A stretch of DNA of 64,000 nt, taken from positions 92,566 through 156,565 of the forward strand of contig NZ_KK088571.1 in NCBI RefSeq assembly GCF_000600335.2. Direction: 5' to 3'. Origin of the DNA: Rubellimicrobium mesophilum DSM 19309 (GTDB lineage: Bacteria; Pseudomonadota; Alphaproteobacteria; Rhodobacterales; Rhodobacteraceae). Below the pieces are notes generated by a model that did not search any database, was not told the DNA's origin, and saw only the letters and a program-made list of their open reading frames with translations. The position numbers were made by a program, and so were the translations under genes. Shown one piece after another: positions 37,736 through 47,376 of this stretch (position 1 is the stretch's first letter; each line of letters begins with the position of its first letter).

Positions 37736-38803
37736 ATGAGCGCTTTCCTCAACCGCGTCGCCACGGCCGTGCCGCCCAACGACGTCCATTCGGCCTTCGT
37801 CAACTTCGCGTCCGGCCTCCTCGAGGGCGAGCGGAGCGCGCCGCTCTTCGACCGGCTCGTCAAGCGCAGCCAGATCGACCACCGCTGGTCGGTGCTGACG
37901 CTCGCGGACGAGGGGCGCTCGGCGGGCGTCGGCAACGAGGAGGTCTACCGGCGCGGTCGCTTTCCTTCGACCGGCGAGCGGATGCGGCTCTTCGAGCGCT
38001 TTGCGGGCGACCTCGCGGAGGAGGCCGTCGAGGGGCTCGGGATGGGCGAGCGGGTGCGCGAGGTGACCCATGTCCTCGCGGTGTCCTGCACGGGGCTCTA
38101 TGCGCCGGGGCTGGACCTGCAACTGGTGGAGCGGCTTGGGCTCGATCCCTCGGTGGAGCGGACCGTGGTGGGCTTCATGGGCTGCTACGCGGGGATCAAC
38201 GCCCTCAAGCTCGCCCGGCACATCGTGCGGTCGGACCCCCAGGCGCGGGTGCTGATCGTGTCGGTCGAGCTCTGCACCCTGCACCTGCAGGAGACGACCG
38301 ACCTCGAGAAGGTGCTGAGCTTCCTGATCTTCGGCGACGGCTGCGCGGCGGCGCTGGTGAGCGCGGAGCCCCAGGGCCTGTCGCTCGACCGCTTCCACGC
38401 GGCGCTCCTGCCCGAGGGGGCGGAGCAGATCACCTGGCGGATCGGCGACGACGGCTTCGACATGCACCTGTCGGGGCAGGTCCCGGCCTCGGTGGGCGAG
38501 GCGCTGCGGCGGGGGCGCGGGCGCATCCTCGACGGCGCGGAGGTGGGCGAGATCGACCTCTGGGCCGTGCATCCGGGCGGGCGGACGATCCTCGACGCGG
38601 TGCAGGGGGCGCTGGACCTCGGGCCCGAGGCGATGGCGGATTCCCGTGAGGTGCTGCGGCGGTTCGGCAATATGTCGTCGGCCACGGTGCTGTTCGTGCT
38701 GCAACGGCTCATGGAGCGGGCGCAGCCGGGCGAGAAGGGCTGCGCCATGGCCTTCGGGCCGGGGCTGACGGCCGAGACGCTGCTCTTCACGGCGGCGGCG
38801 TGA
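37736..38803 (+). CDS. Type III polyketide synthase (chalcone/stilbene synthase family)
   Basis: A 355-residue homodimer-type condensing enzyme that extends a starter acyl-CoA with malonyl-CoA. The catalytic triad is visible: Cys150 in GFMGCYAGINALK, His279 in AVHPGGRTILDAV and Asn312 in RFGNMSSATVLFVL. GPGLTAETLLF is the C-terminal loop. AGGGTGAT precedes ATG 37736. It is followed without gap by a methyltransferase and an FAD oxidoreductase, the order known from srsABC in Streptomyces griseus (alkylresorcinol methyl ethers and alkylquinones). Product class here is inferred: phenolic lipid or alkylpyrone. Confidence 0.92.
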   Translation: MSAFLNRVATAVPPNDVHSAFVNFASGLLEGERSAPLFDRLVKRSQIDHRWSVLTLADEGRSAGVGNEEVYRRGRFPSTGERMRLFERFAGDLAEEAVEGLGMGERVREVTHVLAVSCTGLYAPGLDLQLVERLGLDPSVERTVVGFMGCYAGINALKLARHIVRSDPQARVLIVSVELCTLHLQETTDLEKVLSFLIFGDGCAAALVSAEPQGLSLDRFHAALLPEGAEQITWRIGDDGFDMHLSGQVPASVGEALRRGRGRILDGAEVGEIDLWAVHPGGRTILDAVQGALDLGPEAMADSREVLRRFGNMSSATVLFVLQRLMERAQPGEKGCAMAFGPGLTAETLLFTAAA

Positions 38804-39513
38804 TGCACGACCTGTCCCAGCGGTCGCATGAGTCGGAGCTCATGGACGCCGAGGACACGGACTTTGCCACGTTCCGCGACTGCCTGCGCGACCTTGCCCA
38901 GGTGAACGTGCTGTCGATGGGCTACCGGCCGACGCTCGCGTTCCTGGACGGGTTGCGGCGGGCGGGGCGGATCGGGCCGGGGCGGCCGGTGGCGATCCTC
39001 GACGCGGGGAGCGGCTACGGCGACCTGCTGCGCGCGGTGGATCGCTGGGGCGCTCGGCACGGGTTGGACCTGCGGCTGACGGGGGTGGACCTGAACCCCT
39101 GGTCGGCGCGGGCTGCGGCGGAAGCAACGGACCCGGGGCGGCCGATCCGCTGGGAGACGGGGGACGTCTTCGACTACGAGGGGCGGGCGGACGTGATCGT
39201 CAGCTCGCTCTTCACGCATCACCTCGACGACGCGCTCCTCGTCCGGTTCCTCCGCTGGATGGAGGAGCGGGCGCGGATCGGGTGGTTCGTCAACGACCTG
39301 CACCGGCATCGCCTGCCGGAGGCGACCTTCGGGACGCTGGCGGGCGCGCTGCGGTTCCATCGCTTCGTGCGGCATGACGGGCCGGTGTCGTTCCGGCGGG
39401 CCTTCCGGCCGGGGGACTGGGAGCGGCTTCTGCGGGAGGCCGGGGTGGCGGAGGCGACCGTGCGGCGGTGGTTCCCGTTCCGGCTCTGCGTCGCGCGGGT
39501 GAAGCCGTCGTGA
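38803..39513 (+). CDS. Class I SAM-dependent methyltransferase (PKS operon)
   Basis: A 236-residue methyltransferase. Motif I is VAILDAGSGYGDLLR, followed by LTGVDLNPWS (acidic loop) and DVIVSSLFTHHLDD (motif post-I). The TGATG junction couples it to the PKS gene; a GTG at 38800 is an alternative start. Placed between a PKS and a flavoenzyme, it most likely O- or C-methylates the polyketide product. Confidence 0.85.
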   Translation: MHDLSQRSHESELMDAEDTDFATFRDCLRDLAQVNVLSMGYRPTLAFLDGLRRAGRIGPGRPVAILDAGSGYGDLLRAVDRWGARHGLDLRLTGVDLNPWSARAAAEATDPGRPIRWETGDVFDYEGRADVIVSSLFTHHLDDALLVRFLRWMEERARIGWFVNDLHRHRLPEATFGTLAGALRFHRFVRHDGPVSFRRAFRPGDWERLLREAGVAEATVRRWFPFRLCVARVKPS

Positions 39514-40604
39514 GGCGGGAGGTCCTCGTCCTCGGCGGCGGGCTCGCCGGGGCGGCGGCGGCGGTGCATCTCGCGCGGGCGGGGCGGGATGTCTGCCTGA
39601 TCGAGCGGACGCCGGGGCCGCACGACAAGGTCTGCGGCGAGTTCCTGAGCTTCGAGGCGCAAGGCGAGCTTAGACGGATCGGGGTCGAACCCCGGATGCT
39701 GGGCGCGGTGCCGATCCAGGCCGTGGCCGTGGAAGCTGGACGGCGGCGCGCGGAGGCGCCGCTGGGGTTCGAGGCGCTGAGCCTGTCACGCCGGGTGCTG
39801 GACGAGGCCCTGCTCGCCAAGGCGGCCGAGACAGGAGCAGAGGTCCGGCGCGGCGCCCGGGTGACCGGGCTAGTGCGCGATGGCGAAGGCTGGTCGGTCG
39901 AGGTCGAGGGGCAGGGCCGGATCGGTGCCCGCCATGTCGTCCTGGCGACGGGCAAGCACGATCTGCGGGGCTGGCGGAGACCGGATGGGCGGCAGTCGGA
40001 CCTGATCGGGTTCAAGGCCTACTGGCATCTGCCGAATGCGGCAGAGGGCACGGTCGAGCTGCACCTCTTCCCCGGTGGCTATGCCGGGCTCGAGATGGTC
40101 GAGGGCGGGCTGGCGAACCTGTGCCTCGTGGTGGGCCGGGCGGGCTTCGACGGCCTCGGGCGGCGCTGGGAGCGGCTCCTGTCCCATGTCCTGCGGAGCT
40201 GCCCGGGGCTGCGGGTCCGGCTGGCCGGCGCGGAGCCCTGCGAGGGCAGGCCCCTCGCGATCGGGCGGATTCCCTATGGGTTCGTCCAGGAGGGGAGCGA
40301 CGGGCTCTGGCGGGTCGGGGACCAGGCGGCGGTGATCCCGTCCTTCACGGGGGAAGGCATGTCCATCGCGCTGCACTCCGCTCGGCTGGCGTCGTCGTTC
40401 CTGCTGGCCGGGCGGGGCGCCGAGGCGTTCCAGCGGCGGCTTGCCCGCGATGTCCGGGGACAGGTGCGGCTGAGCACGCTGATCTCGCAGGCGCTCGTCG
40501 CGCCGGGGGCGCAGGCGGCGGCGGGGTGGCTGCTGGTCCCGCCGGTCCTGCGCTGGGCGCTCTGGCGGACGCGACTGCCGGAGACGGCGCGGCGTAGGGT
40601 CTAG
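39510..40604 (+). CDS. FAD-dependent oxidoreductase (geranylgeranyl reductase/UbiH-like)
   Basis: A 364-residue flavoprotein. The nucleotide fold is VLVLGGGLAGAAAAVHLARAG, then DKVCGEFLS (conserved in the geranylgeranyl reductase-like group), VVLATGKHDLR, and the FAD pyrophosphate motif GDQAAVIPSFTGEGMSIAL. GTG 39510 overlaps the methyltransferase stop (GTGA). Expected to hydroxylate or oxidise the methylated polyketide, for example to a quinone. Reductase activity on a lipid chain is an alternative. Confidence 0.85.
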   Translation: MRREVLVLGGGLAGAAAAVHLARAGRDVCLIERTPGPHDKVCGEFLSFEAQGELRRIGVEPRMLGAVPIQAVAVEAGRRRAEAPLGFEALSLSRRVLDEALLAKAAETGAEVRRGARVTGLVRDGEGWSVEVEGQGRIGARHVVLATGKHDLRGWRRPDGRQSDLIGFKAYWHLPNAAEGTVELHLFPGGYAGLEMVEGGLANLCLVVGRAGFDGLGRRWERLLSHVLRSCPGLRVRLAGAEPCEGRPLAIGRIPYGFVQEGSDGLWRVGDQAAVIPSFTGEGMSIALHSARLASSFLLAGRGAEAFQRRLARDVRGQVRLSTLISQALVAPGAQAAAGWLLVPPVLRWALWRTRLPETARRRV

Positions 40605-40879
40605 GCTGGCGTCGGGCGCAACTCCGCCCTCCTGCGGAAGGGGCGCCTTGCGACGGCCCGCTTCCTTTCGGGGTGGCATCCCCGATTCGCGGCGGGATCA
40701 GGATGGCAGCGGAAAGTTAAGGTCAGATTAACGGCGCGGCGAAAGGCGAGCGCGGCCAATAGGACTTGGGTTGAGCCGAGGGACGGCGACCTGCAGCGAG
40801 CGGGAACCGGCCAGGCGAAGCAGCCGTTCCCGCAGATCAACCGGCGCGCCACGAGCGCGGCCCCAACCCGGGAGAGCCC

Positions 40880-41245
40880 ATGCCCATCGCCCCCGACCAG
40901 CTCCCCTCCGGCGCGAGCAAGCTCGCCCGAGCCCATCCCGAAATCTGGGCCGCCTATGCGGCGCTGGGCCGGGCCGTCGCCGAGGCGGGTCCGCTCGACC
41001 GCCGCACGGCGCGGCTCGTGAAGCTCGCGCTCGCCATCGGCGCGCTGTCCGAGGGGGCGGTGCATTCCCACGCGCGGCGGGGGCTGGCCGATGGCCTGAG
41101 CCCGGAGGAGCTGCGGCACGTCGCGCTGCTGGCGATCCCGACGCTGGGGCTCCCGCAGGCGACCAAGGGCATGAGCTGGATCGAGGACATCACGGGCGAG
41201 GCGGCCCGGGAGGCCAGGGCCGGGCTCGACGAGGGGCCGGCCTAG
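40880..41245 (+). CDS. Carboxymuconolactone decarboxylase family protein
   Basis: A 121-residue all-helical protein of the CMD/AhpD fold. The core is LVKLALAIGALSEGAVHSHARRGLADGLSPEELRHVALLAIPTLGLP. In peroxidase-type AhpD proteins this helix carries CxxC; here both Cys are absent (EGAVHSHAR), so AhpD-like disulfide chemistry is unlikely. GGGAGAG precedes the ATG. Function unknown. Confidence 0.82.
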   Translation: MPIAPDQLPSGASKLARAHPEIWAAYAALGRAVAEAGPLDRRTARLVKLALAIGALSEGAVHSHARRGLADGLSPEELRHVALLAIPTLGLPQATKGMSWIEDITGEAAREARAGLDEGPA

Positions 41246-41254
41246 GCCGTCCGG

Positions 41255-41959
41255 ATGCTCGACATGGGCCGTCATCCAAGCGGATCGAAAGGTCGGGAGG
41301 CCGGAACGCATGGCGGGGAGGAGGGGTCTGCCAGGCGGGCAAGGCCCGCGCGCGGGGCCGCCTCCGCCAAGCCGCTGACGGCCGAGCGCATCCGCAACAT
41401 CGCGGAGTTCTACGTGGGCCAGCGCGAGAGCAGCACCCGGATGCTGCGGGCGATGCTCGAACGGCGGCTGATGCGGCGGCTGCGGACGCTGGACCCGGAA
41501 TCGGCCGAGGAGGAGAGGGCCGCCGCGATGCCGCTGATCGAGGCGGAGGTCGAGCGTCTGACGGCGGCGGGGGTGGTGGACGATGCGCGCTATGCGGGGA
41601 TGAAGGCGCGCTCGGCGCTGGCCTCGGGCCGGGGGACGCTGCGCATCCTGCGCGACCTGGGGCAGAAGGGGGTGACGGGGGCGACGGCCGAGGCCGCGCT
41701 GCTCGGCGCGGCGCGCGAGCTGACCGACGAGGTCTCGGGGACGGCCGAGGCGACCGAGGTGCTGGGCGCGGCGGAGCTGGAGGCGGCGGAGGTCTTCGCG
41801 CGGAAGAAGCGGTTCGGCCCCTATCGGACGGAGCCCTTGCCCGAGGCCTGGGCCGAGCGGTCCAGGGTCTGGCGCCGCGAGGCCGGGGCTATGGCGCGGG
41901 CGGGCTTCGGGGTGGACACGATCCGCAAGGTGCTCGACCGCGAGCCGGAAGAGAGCTGA
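41255..41959 (+). CDS. recX: Regulatory protein RecX
   Basis: A 234-residue RecX-family protein, a modulator of RecA filaments. A basic lead of about 35 residues is followed by the helical repeats: IRNIAEFYVGQRESSTRMLRAMLERRL, VERLTAAGVVDDARYAGMKARSAL, GTLRILRDLGQKGV and the C-terminal FGVDTIRKVLD. recA is not in the window. It lies nine bases after the CMD gene. Confidence 0.85.
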   Translation: MLDMGRHPSGSKGREAGTHGGEEGSARRARPARGAASAKPLTAERIRNIAEFYVGQRESSTRMLRAMLERRLMRRLRTLDPESAEEERAAAMPLIEAEVERLTAAGVVDDARYAGMKARSALASGRGTLRILRDLGQKGVTGATAEAALLGAARELTDEVSGTAEATEVLGAAELEAAEVFARKKRFGPYRTEPLPEAWAERSRVWRREAGAMARAGFGVDTIRKVLDREPEES

Positions 41960-41963
41960 GCCT

Positions 41964-42653
41964 TCACTCCTGCAAGATGGCGGCGAAGGAGGCCTGGCGG
42001 GCCAGCAGCACGGCCTGGGTTCGGGTTTGGACGCCGAGCTTGCGCATGATGGCGGTGACGTGGGCCTTGACGGTGGCGTCGGCGATGGCGAGGTCGTAGG
42101 CGATCTGCTTGTTGAGCTTGCCCTCGCAGATGAGCTCGAGGATGCGGGCCTGCTGGCGGGTGAGGAGCGAGAGGCGGGCGAGGGCCTCGGCGGGGGCGGC
42201 GGCGGCGGGGGCGGCGAGGGCCAGGCCCTCGGGGACGAAGACGCCGCCCTGGCCGATGCGCGCCAGCGCGGCGCGGAACACCTCGCGGCCGGAGTGCTTG
42301 GGCACGAAGCCCGCCGCCCCGGCCTGCAGGGCGGCGGCGACCACCCGGGGGTCGTCGAGCGAGGAGACCACCACCACGGGGGCGCCGCGGGCGGCGGCGC
42401 GCAGCCGCACCAGCCCCTCGAGGCCGCTGACGTCGGGCAGGTGCAGGTCGAGCACCACCAGGTCCACCCCCTCGCCCGCCGCCAGCCGCGCAAGCGCCGC
42501 GCCCAGGCTGTCGGCCACCTCGGTGCGCCCCACCCCCGCCACCGCCCGCAGCGTGATGGCCAGCGCGTCGCAGAACAGCGGATGGTCATCCACGACGAGC
42601 GCGCTCGCGAAGCCGCGAAGCGGCAGGGCAGAACCAGACAACAGCGCCGGCAT
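41964..42653 (-). CDS. LuxR/NarL family response regulator
   Basis: A 229-residue two-domain regulator. The receiver domain has VDDHP and the phosphoacceptor Asp69 in VVLDLHLPD. A proline/alanine linker follows, then the NarL-type HTH: LTRQQARILELICEGKLNKQIAYDLAIADATVKAHVTAIMRKLG. ATG 42653 is chosen; the frame extends to 42770 without conservation. It is divergent from the aldehyde dehydrogenase gene, which it probably controls. No cognate histidine kinase gene is in the window. Confidence 0.87.
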   Translation of the reverse strand: MPALLSGSALPLRGFASALVVDDHPLFCDALAITLRAVAGVGRTEVADSLGAALARLAAGEGVDLVVLDLHLPDVSGLEGLVRLRAAARGAPVVVVSSLDDPRVVAAALQAGAAGFVPKHSGREVFRAALARIGQGGVFVPEGLALAAPAAAAPAEALARLSLLTRQQARILELICEGKLNKQIAYDLAIADATVKAHVTAIMRKLGVQTRTQAVLLARQASFAAILQE

Positions 42654-42858
42654 GGCCAGGGCTCCGGGAAAAGGGGGGGCTCCCCCGTAGACTAGCAGTC
42701 CCCGCTGCCCGCGCCACCTCCACAAAGGTCGGAGACCGGGGACGACCCTCGCCGGGCGATCTGGCTCCAACCCTACGACCTATGTCGCGGCTGACCGTCC
42801 GAGTCGTCTCTGGCAGGTTCCCCTCGGGCCGCGAGGAGGCGGCGTCAGGGAGAAGGTC

Positions 42859-44376
42859 ATGAACAAGGTCGAACATTTCCGCGTGGCGGGCTCGCCCTAC
42901 AAGACGCGCTACGACAACTTCATCGGCGGCAAGTTCGTGGCTCCGAACGCCGGCCGCTACTTCGAGAACACCTCGCCCGTCACCGGCCAGGTCCTCTGCG
43001 AGATCGCCCGCTCGGACGCGTCCGACGTCGAGGCCGCGCTGGACGCCGCCCACGCGGCGAAGGATAGCTGGGGCAAGACCTCGGCCGCCCACCGCGCGGT
43101 GATCCTCAACAAGATCGCCGACCGCATGGAGGAGAACCTGTCCCTCCTCGCCACCGCCGAGACCTGGGACAACGGCAAGCCCATCCGCGAGACGACCGCC
43201 GCCGACCTTCCGCTGGCCATCGACCACTTCCGCTACTTCGCCGGGGTCGTCCGCGCCCAGGAAGGCGGGATCTCCGAGATCGACCACGACACCATCGCCT
43301 ACCACTTCCACGAGCCGCTGGGCGTCGTCGGCCAGATCATCCCCTGGAACTTCCCGCTGCTGATGGCGACCTGGAAGCTCGCCCCAGCGCTCGCCGCCGG
43401 CAACTGCGTGGTCATCAAGCCCGCCGAGCAGACCCCCGCGTCGATCATGCTCTGGGTGGAGCTGATCGCCGACCTGCTGCCCCCGGGCGTGCTCAACGTC
43501 GTCAACGGCTTCGGCCTCGAGGCCGGCAAGCCGCTGGCCTCCTCGAACCGGATCGCCAAGATCGCCTTCACCGGCGAGACGACGACGGGCCGGCTCATCA
43601 TGCAGTACGCGTCGCAGAACCTGATCCCCGTGACTCTGGAACTCGGCGGCAAGTCCCCGAACATCTTCTTCAAGGACGTGACCCGCGAGGACGACGACTT
43701 CTTCGACAAGGCCATCGAAGGCTTCGTGATGTTCGCGCTGAACCAGGGCGAGGTCTGCACCTGCCCGTCGCGCGCCCTGATCCACGAGTCGATCTACGAC
43801 CAGTTCATGGAGCGCGCCCTCAAGCGCGTCGAGGCCATCGTCCAGGGTGACCCGCTGGACCCGGCGACCATGATCGGCGCGCAGGCCTCGTCCGAGCAGC
43901 TCGAGAAGATCCTGTCCTACATGGACATCGGCCGCCAGGAAGGCGCCGAGGTGCTGACGGGCGGCGAGCGCGCCGTGATGCAGGGCGACCTCGCGAACGG
44001 CTATTACGTCAAGCCGACCGTCTTCAAGGGCACCAACAAGATGCGGATCTTCCAGGAGGAGATCTTCGGGCCCGTCGTCTCGGTCACGACCTTCAAGGAC
44101 GAGGACGAGGCGCTGCACATCGCCAACGACACGCTCTACGGGCTTGGCGCGGGCGTGTGGTCGCGCGAGGCGAACACCTGCTACCGCTTCGGCCGCGCGA
44201 TCCAGGCGGGCCGGGTCTGGACCAACTGCTATCACGCCTACCCGGCCCACGCGGCCTTCGGCGGCTACAAGCAGTCGGGCATCGGCCGGGAGAACCACCT
44301 CGACATGCTGTCGCACTACCAGCAGACCAAGAACATGCTGGTGAGCTACTCGCCCAAGAAGCTCGGCTTCTTCTGA
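42859..44376 (+). CDS. NAD-dependent aldehyde dehydrogenase (ExaC/AldB-like)
   Basis: A 505-residue enzyme oxidising aldehydes to acids. [23 protein letters not shown] binds NAD, Glu261 in LELGGKSP is the general base and Cys300 in NQGEVCTC the nucleophile. The sequence matches the acetaldehyde dehydrogenase group found with alcohol oxidation systems. GGGAGAAGG precedes ATG 42859. Downstream is the DUF779 gene, a pairing seen in many proteobacteria, and upstream a divergent response regulator. Confidence 0.93.
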   Translation: MNKVEHFRVAGSPYKTRYDNFIGGKFVAPNAGRYFENTSPVTGQVLCEIARSDASDVEAALDAAHAAKDSWGKTSAAHRAVILNKIADRMEENLSLLATAETWDNGKPIRETTAADLPLAIDHFRYFAGVVRAQEGGISEIDHDTIAYHFHEPLGVVGQIIPWNFPLLMATWKLAPALAAGNCVVIKPAEQTPASIMLWVELIADLLPPGVLNVVNGFGLEAGKPLASSNRIAKIAFTGETTTGRLIMQYASQNLIPVTLELGGKSPNIFFKDVTREDDDFFDKAIEGFVMFALNQGEVCTCPSRALIHESIYDQFMERALKRVEAIVQGDPLDPATMIGAQASSEQLEKILSYMDIGRQEGAEVLTGGERAVMQGDLANGYYVKPTVFKGTNKMRIFQEEIFGPVVSVTTFKDEDEALHIANDTLYGLGAGVWSREANTCYRFGRAIQAGRVWTNCYHAYPAHAAFGGYKQSGIGRENHLDMLSHYQQTKNMLVSYSPKKLGFF

Positions 44377-44404
44377 GCCGGAGCGCGAGGGACCGGAGAG
44401 GCGC

Positions 44405-44432
44405 GGGCGCGCGGGGCATCCCCCGCGCGCCC
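44405..44432 (+). terminator. Strong hairpin between aldehyde dehydrogenase and DUF779 genes
   Basis: A perfect 12-base stem (arms 44405-44416 and 44421-44432) with loop CATC, followed by TTT. It begins 28 bases after the aldehyde dehydrogenase stop and ends 24 bases before the DUF779 start. It may be a partial terminator or an mRNA-protecting hairpin that lowers expression of the second gene. Confidence 0.6.
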
Positions 44433-44455
44433 TTTCCGCATGAGAGGATGACGCC

Positions 44456-44821
44456 ATGAACGACATGACGACCGCGACCGAGACGCTGGACAAGGTCACC
44501 GCCACGCCCGAGGCGCTGGCGCTGCTGGCCGAGATCGTGGCCGACCACGGGCCGGTGCTGTTCCACCAGTCGGGCGGCTGCTGCGACGGGTCCTCGCCCA
44601 TGTGCTATCCGCAGGGGGAGTTCATCGTCGGCGACCTCGACGTGAAGCTGGGCGAGATCGGCGGGATGCCGGTCTACATCTCGAGCAGCCAGTACGAGGC
44701 GTGGAAGCACACCGACCTCGTCATCGACGTGGTGCCGGGGCGGGGCGGGATGTTCTCCCTCGACAATGGGCGGGAGAAGCGGTTCCTGACGCGGTCGACC
44801 ATCTGCGTCCGGCCGGATTGA
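44456..44821 (+). CDS. DUF779 domain protein
   Basis: A 121-residue protein of the DUF779 family, regularly encoded next to acetaldehyde dehydrogenases. The cysteine-rich block FHQSGGCCDGSSPMCYP (about residues 37-53) and the C-terminal TRSTICV suggest metal binding. Function not established; an accessory role for the dehydrogenase is inferred from context. Confidence 0.88.
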   Translation: MNDMTTATETLDKVTATPEALALLAEIVADHGPVLFHQSGGCCDGSSPMCYPQGEFIVGDLDVKLGEIGGMPVYISSSQYEAWKHTDLVIDVVPGRGGMFSLDNGREKRFLTRSTICVRPD

Positions 44822-44985
44822 GGACGCAACTTCCCCTACCCCGCCGGGCGGCGACCCGGGGACAGGATCACCCTGGCAGAGAAATCCTAAAGAACCGTTG
44901 ACGGCCGCGAGGATTCTCGTGGCCGGAGCGGAGCCGGTCGCAGGGGACGCGGGCCGCGATCCCTGCGACCAGTTGGGCTGTGGTC

Positions 44986-46047
<1,062 letters not shown>

Positions 46048-46056
46048 TCTGCTCTC

Positions 46057-47100
46057 TTACTGCGGGAGTTCGATCTGCATCTTCACCTCGCCCGGGGGCG
46101 CGGCGGCGGCCACCTCGAAGGCGTGGACGCTCTCGTCGAAGGCGAAGGTGCGGGTGATGAGGGGCTTCACGTCGATGGCGCCCGAGGACAGCATCGCCAC
46201 GCAGCGCGGGAAGACATGGGCGTAGCGGAAGACGTGCTCCACCCGCGCCTCGCGCACCATGGCCTTGCCGACGCTGTAGGGGATGTCGTGGACCTGGCTG
46301 CCGATGAAGACGACCCGGCCGCCGGGGCAGAGGGGATCGAAGACACCGGACGCGGCCTTGGGGCTGCCCGAGCATTCGAGGACGATCTCGACGCCCCAGC
46401 CGTCCGTGGCCTTGAGGATCTCCTGGGTGAGGTCCTGCTTGGCCACGTTGATGGGCGTGATCGGCCCGAGGCTCGCGGCCAGTTCGAGCTTGCGGTCGTC
46501 GATGTCGCTCACGAAGACCCGCGCGCAGCCGGCGGCGAGCGCGGAGAGCGCCGTGACGAGGCCGATCGGGCCGGCGCCGATCACCAGGGCGATGTCGCCG
46601 GGCTTCACCTGCGCCTTGGTCGCCGCATGGACGCCCACGGCCAGGGGCTCGACCATCGCGGCCTCGGCGAAGGAGACGTTGTCGGGGAGCTTGAAGGTGA
46701 AGGCCTCGGGGTGGACGACGGTCGGGCGCAGGATGCCGTGCACCGGGGGGGTGGCCCAGAAGCGGACGGCCGGGTCGATGTTGTACATCCCCATCCGCGT
46801 CGCGCGGCTGTTGGGGTCGGGGATGCCCGGCTCCATGCAGACGCGGTCGCCCTCGTTCAGGGTCGTGACCTCCGGGCCGACCTCGACCACGGTGCCCGAG
46901 GCCTCGTGCCCCAGGATCATCGGCGCCTTGACCTGGAAGACGCCGATGCCGCCATGGGTGTAGTAGTGGACGTCCGACCCGCAGATGCCGACGGTGTGCA
47001 GCTTGATGCGGACGTCGCGCGGGCCCATCGGCTCCTCGCGCTCGATGGGGTAGTCGCGGAGCGAGAGCTTGCCCTTCTCCTCGAGGACCAGGGATTTCAT
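46057..47100 (-). CDS. Zinc-dependent polyol dehydrogenase (xylitol/sorbitol dehydrogenase-like)
   Basis: A 347-residue medium-chain dehydrogenase that oxidises a polyol to a ketose with NAD. The catalytic zinc ligands are Cys40 (GICGSDVH) and His65-Glu66 (GHEASG). IGAGPIGLV binds NAD. The structural-zinc loop normally holding four Cys reads [24 protein letters not shown], without Cys, as in some bacterial xylitol dehydrogenases. It lies inside the ABC operon, so the imported polyol is probably its substrate. The reported specificity of relatives includes xylitol and sorbitol; which one applies here is not known. Confidence 0.87.
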   Translation of the reverse strand: MKSLVLEEKGKLSLRDYPIEREEPMGPRDVRIKLHTVGICGSDVHYYTHGGIGVFQVKAPMILGHEASGTVVEVGPEVTTLNEGDRVCMEPGIPDPNSRATRMGMYNIDPAVRFWATPPVHGILRPTVVHPEAFTFKLPDNVSFAEAAMVEPLAVGVHAATKAQVKPGDIALVIGAGPIGLVTALSALAAGCARVFVSDIDDRKLELAASLGPITPINVAKQDLTQEILKATDGWGVEIVLECSGSPKAASGVFDPLCPGGRVVFIGSQVHDIPYSVGKAMVREARVEHVFRYAHVFPRCVAMLSSGAIDVKPLITRTFAFDESVHAFEVAAAAPPGEVKMQIELPQ

Positions 47101-47137
47101 GGCGTGGTCTCCTTCCTGGGGCTGCCGGCCAGGGGCC

Positions 47138-47371
47138 TCAACCCTTCCATATGATGAGCGCGCCCAGGGCGAGCACGATCAGGTGGCAGATCGTCAGCGG
47201 GGCGGCCTGCTCGATGAAGCGGAGCCAGAACAGCTCCAGGGCGACCCCGAGGTAGATGGCGATGAAGAGCCGGTCGAACCAGTTCGTCACGATGGGGAGG
47301 AAGCCCCGGCGGATGCGGCGGCGCGGCTTGGCGACCACGCCCTCGTCCAGTTCGTCGGGATTGGTGAGCAC
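47138..47371 (-). CDS. Small two-helix membrane protein in the polyol ABC operon
   Basis: A 77-residue protein from GTG 47371, preceded by AAGGAG at eight bases. It lies only five bases after the stop of the second permease. A basic stretch ([10 protein letters not shown]) is followed by two hydrophobic helices ([18 protein letters not shown] and [17 protein letters not shown]). In the raw sequence its frame is open into the upstream permeases, giving a false 651-residue frame. It recalls the small DUF2160-like membrane proteins of some alphaproteobacterial sugar or glycerol ABC operons, but I am not sure of the family. Role unknown. Confidence 0.68.
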   Translation of the reverse strand: MLTNPDELDEGVVAKPRRRIRRGFLPIVTNWFDRLFIAIYLGVALELFWLRFIEQAAPLTICHLIVLALGALIIWKG

Positions 47372-47376
47372 GGGGG

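Noticed and set aside
42180-42250. GCC/GGC-rich tract that looks like a microsatellite
   Set aside because: It encodes the alanine-proline linker between receiver and HTH domains of the response regulator and is not a regular tandem repeat.
40601-42589. A 662-residue leftward frame across CMD, recX and the response regulator
   Set aside because: Low-complexity proline, serine and arginine text; true genes occupy other frames.
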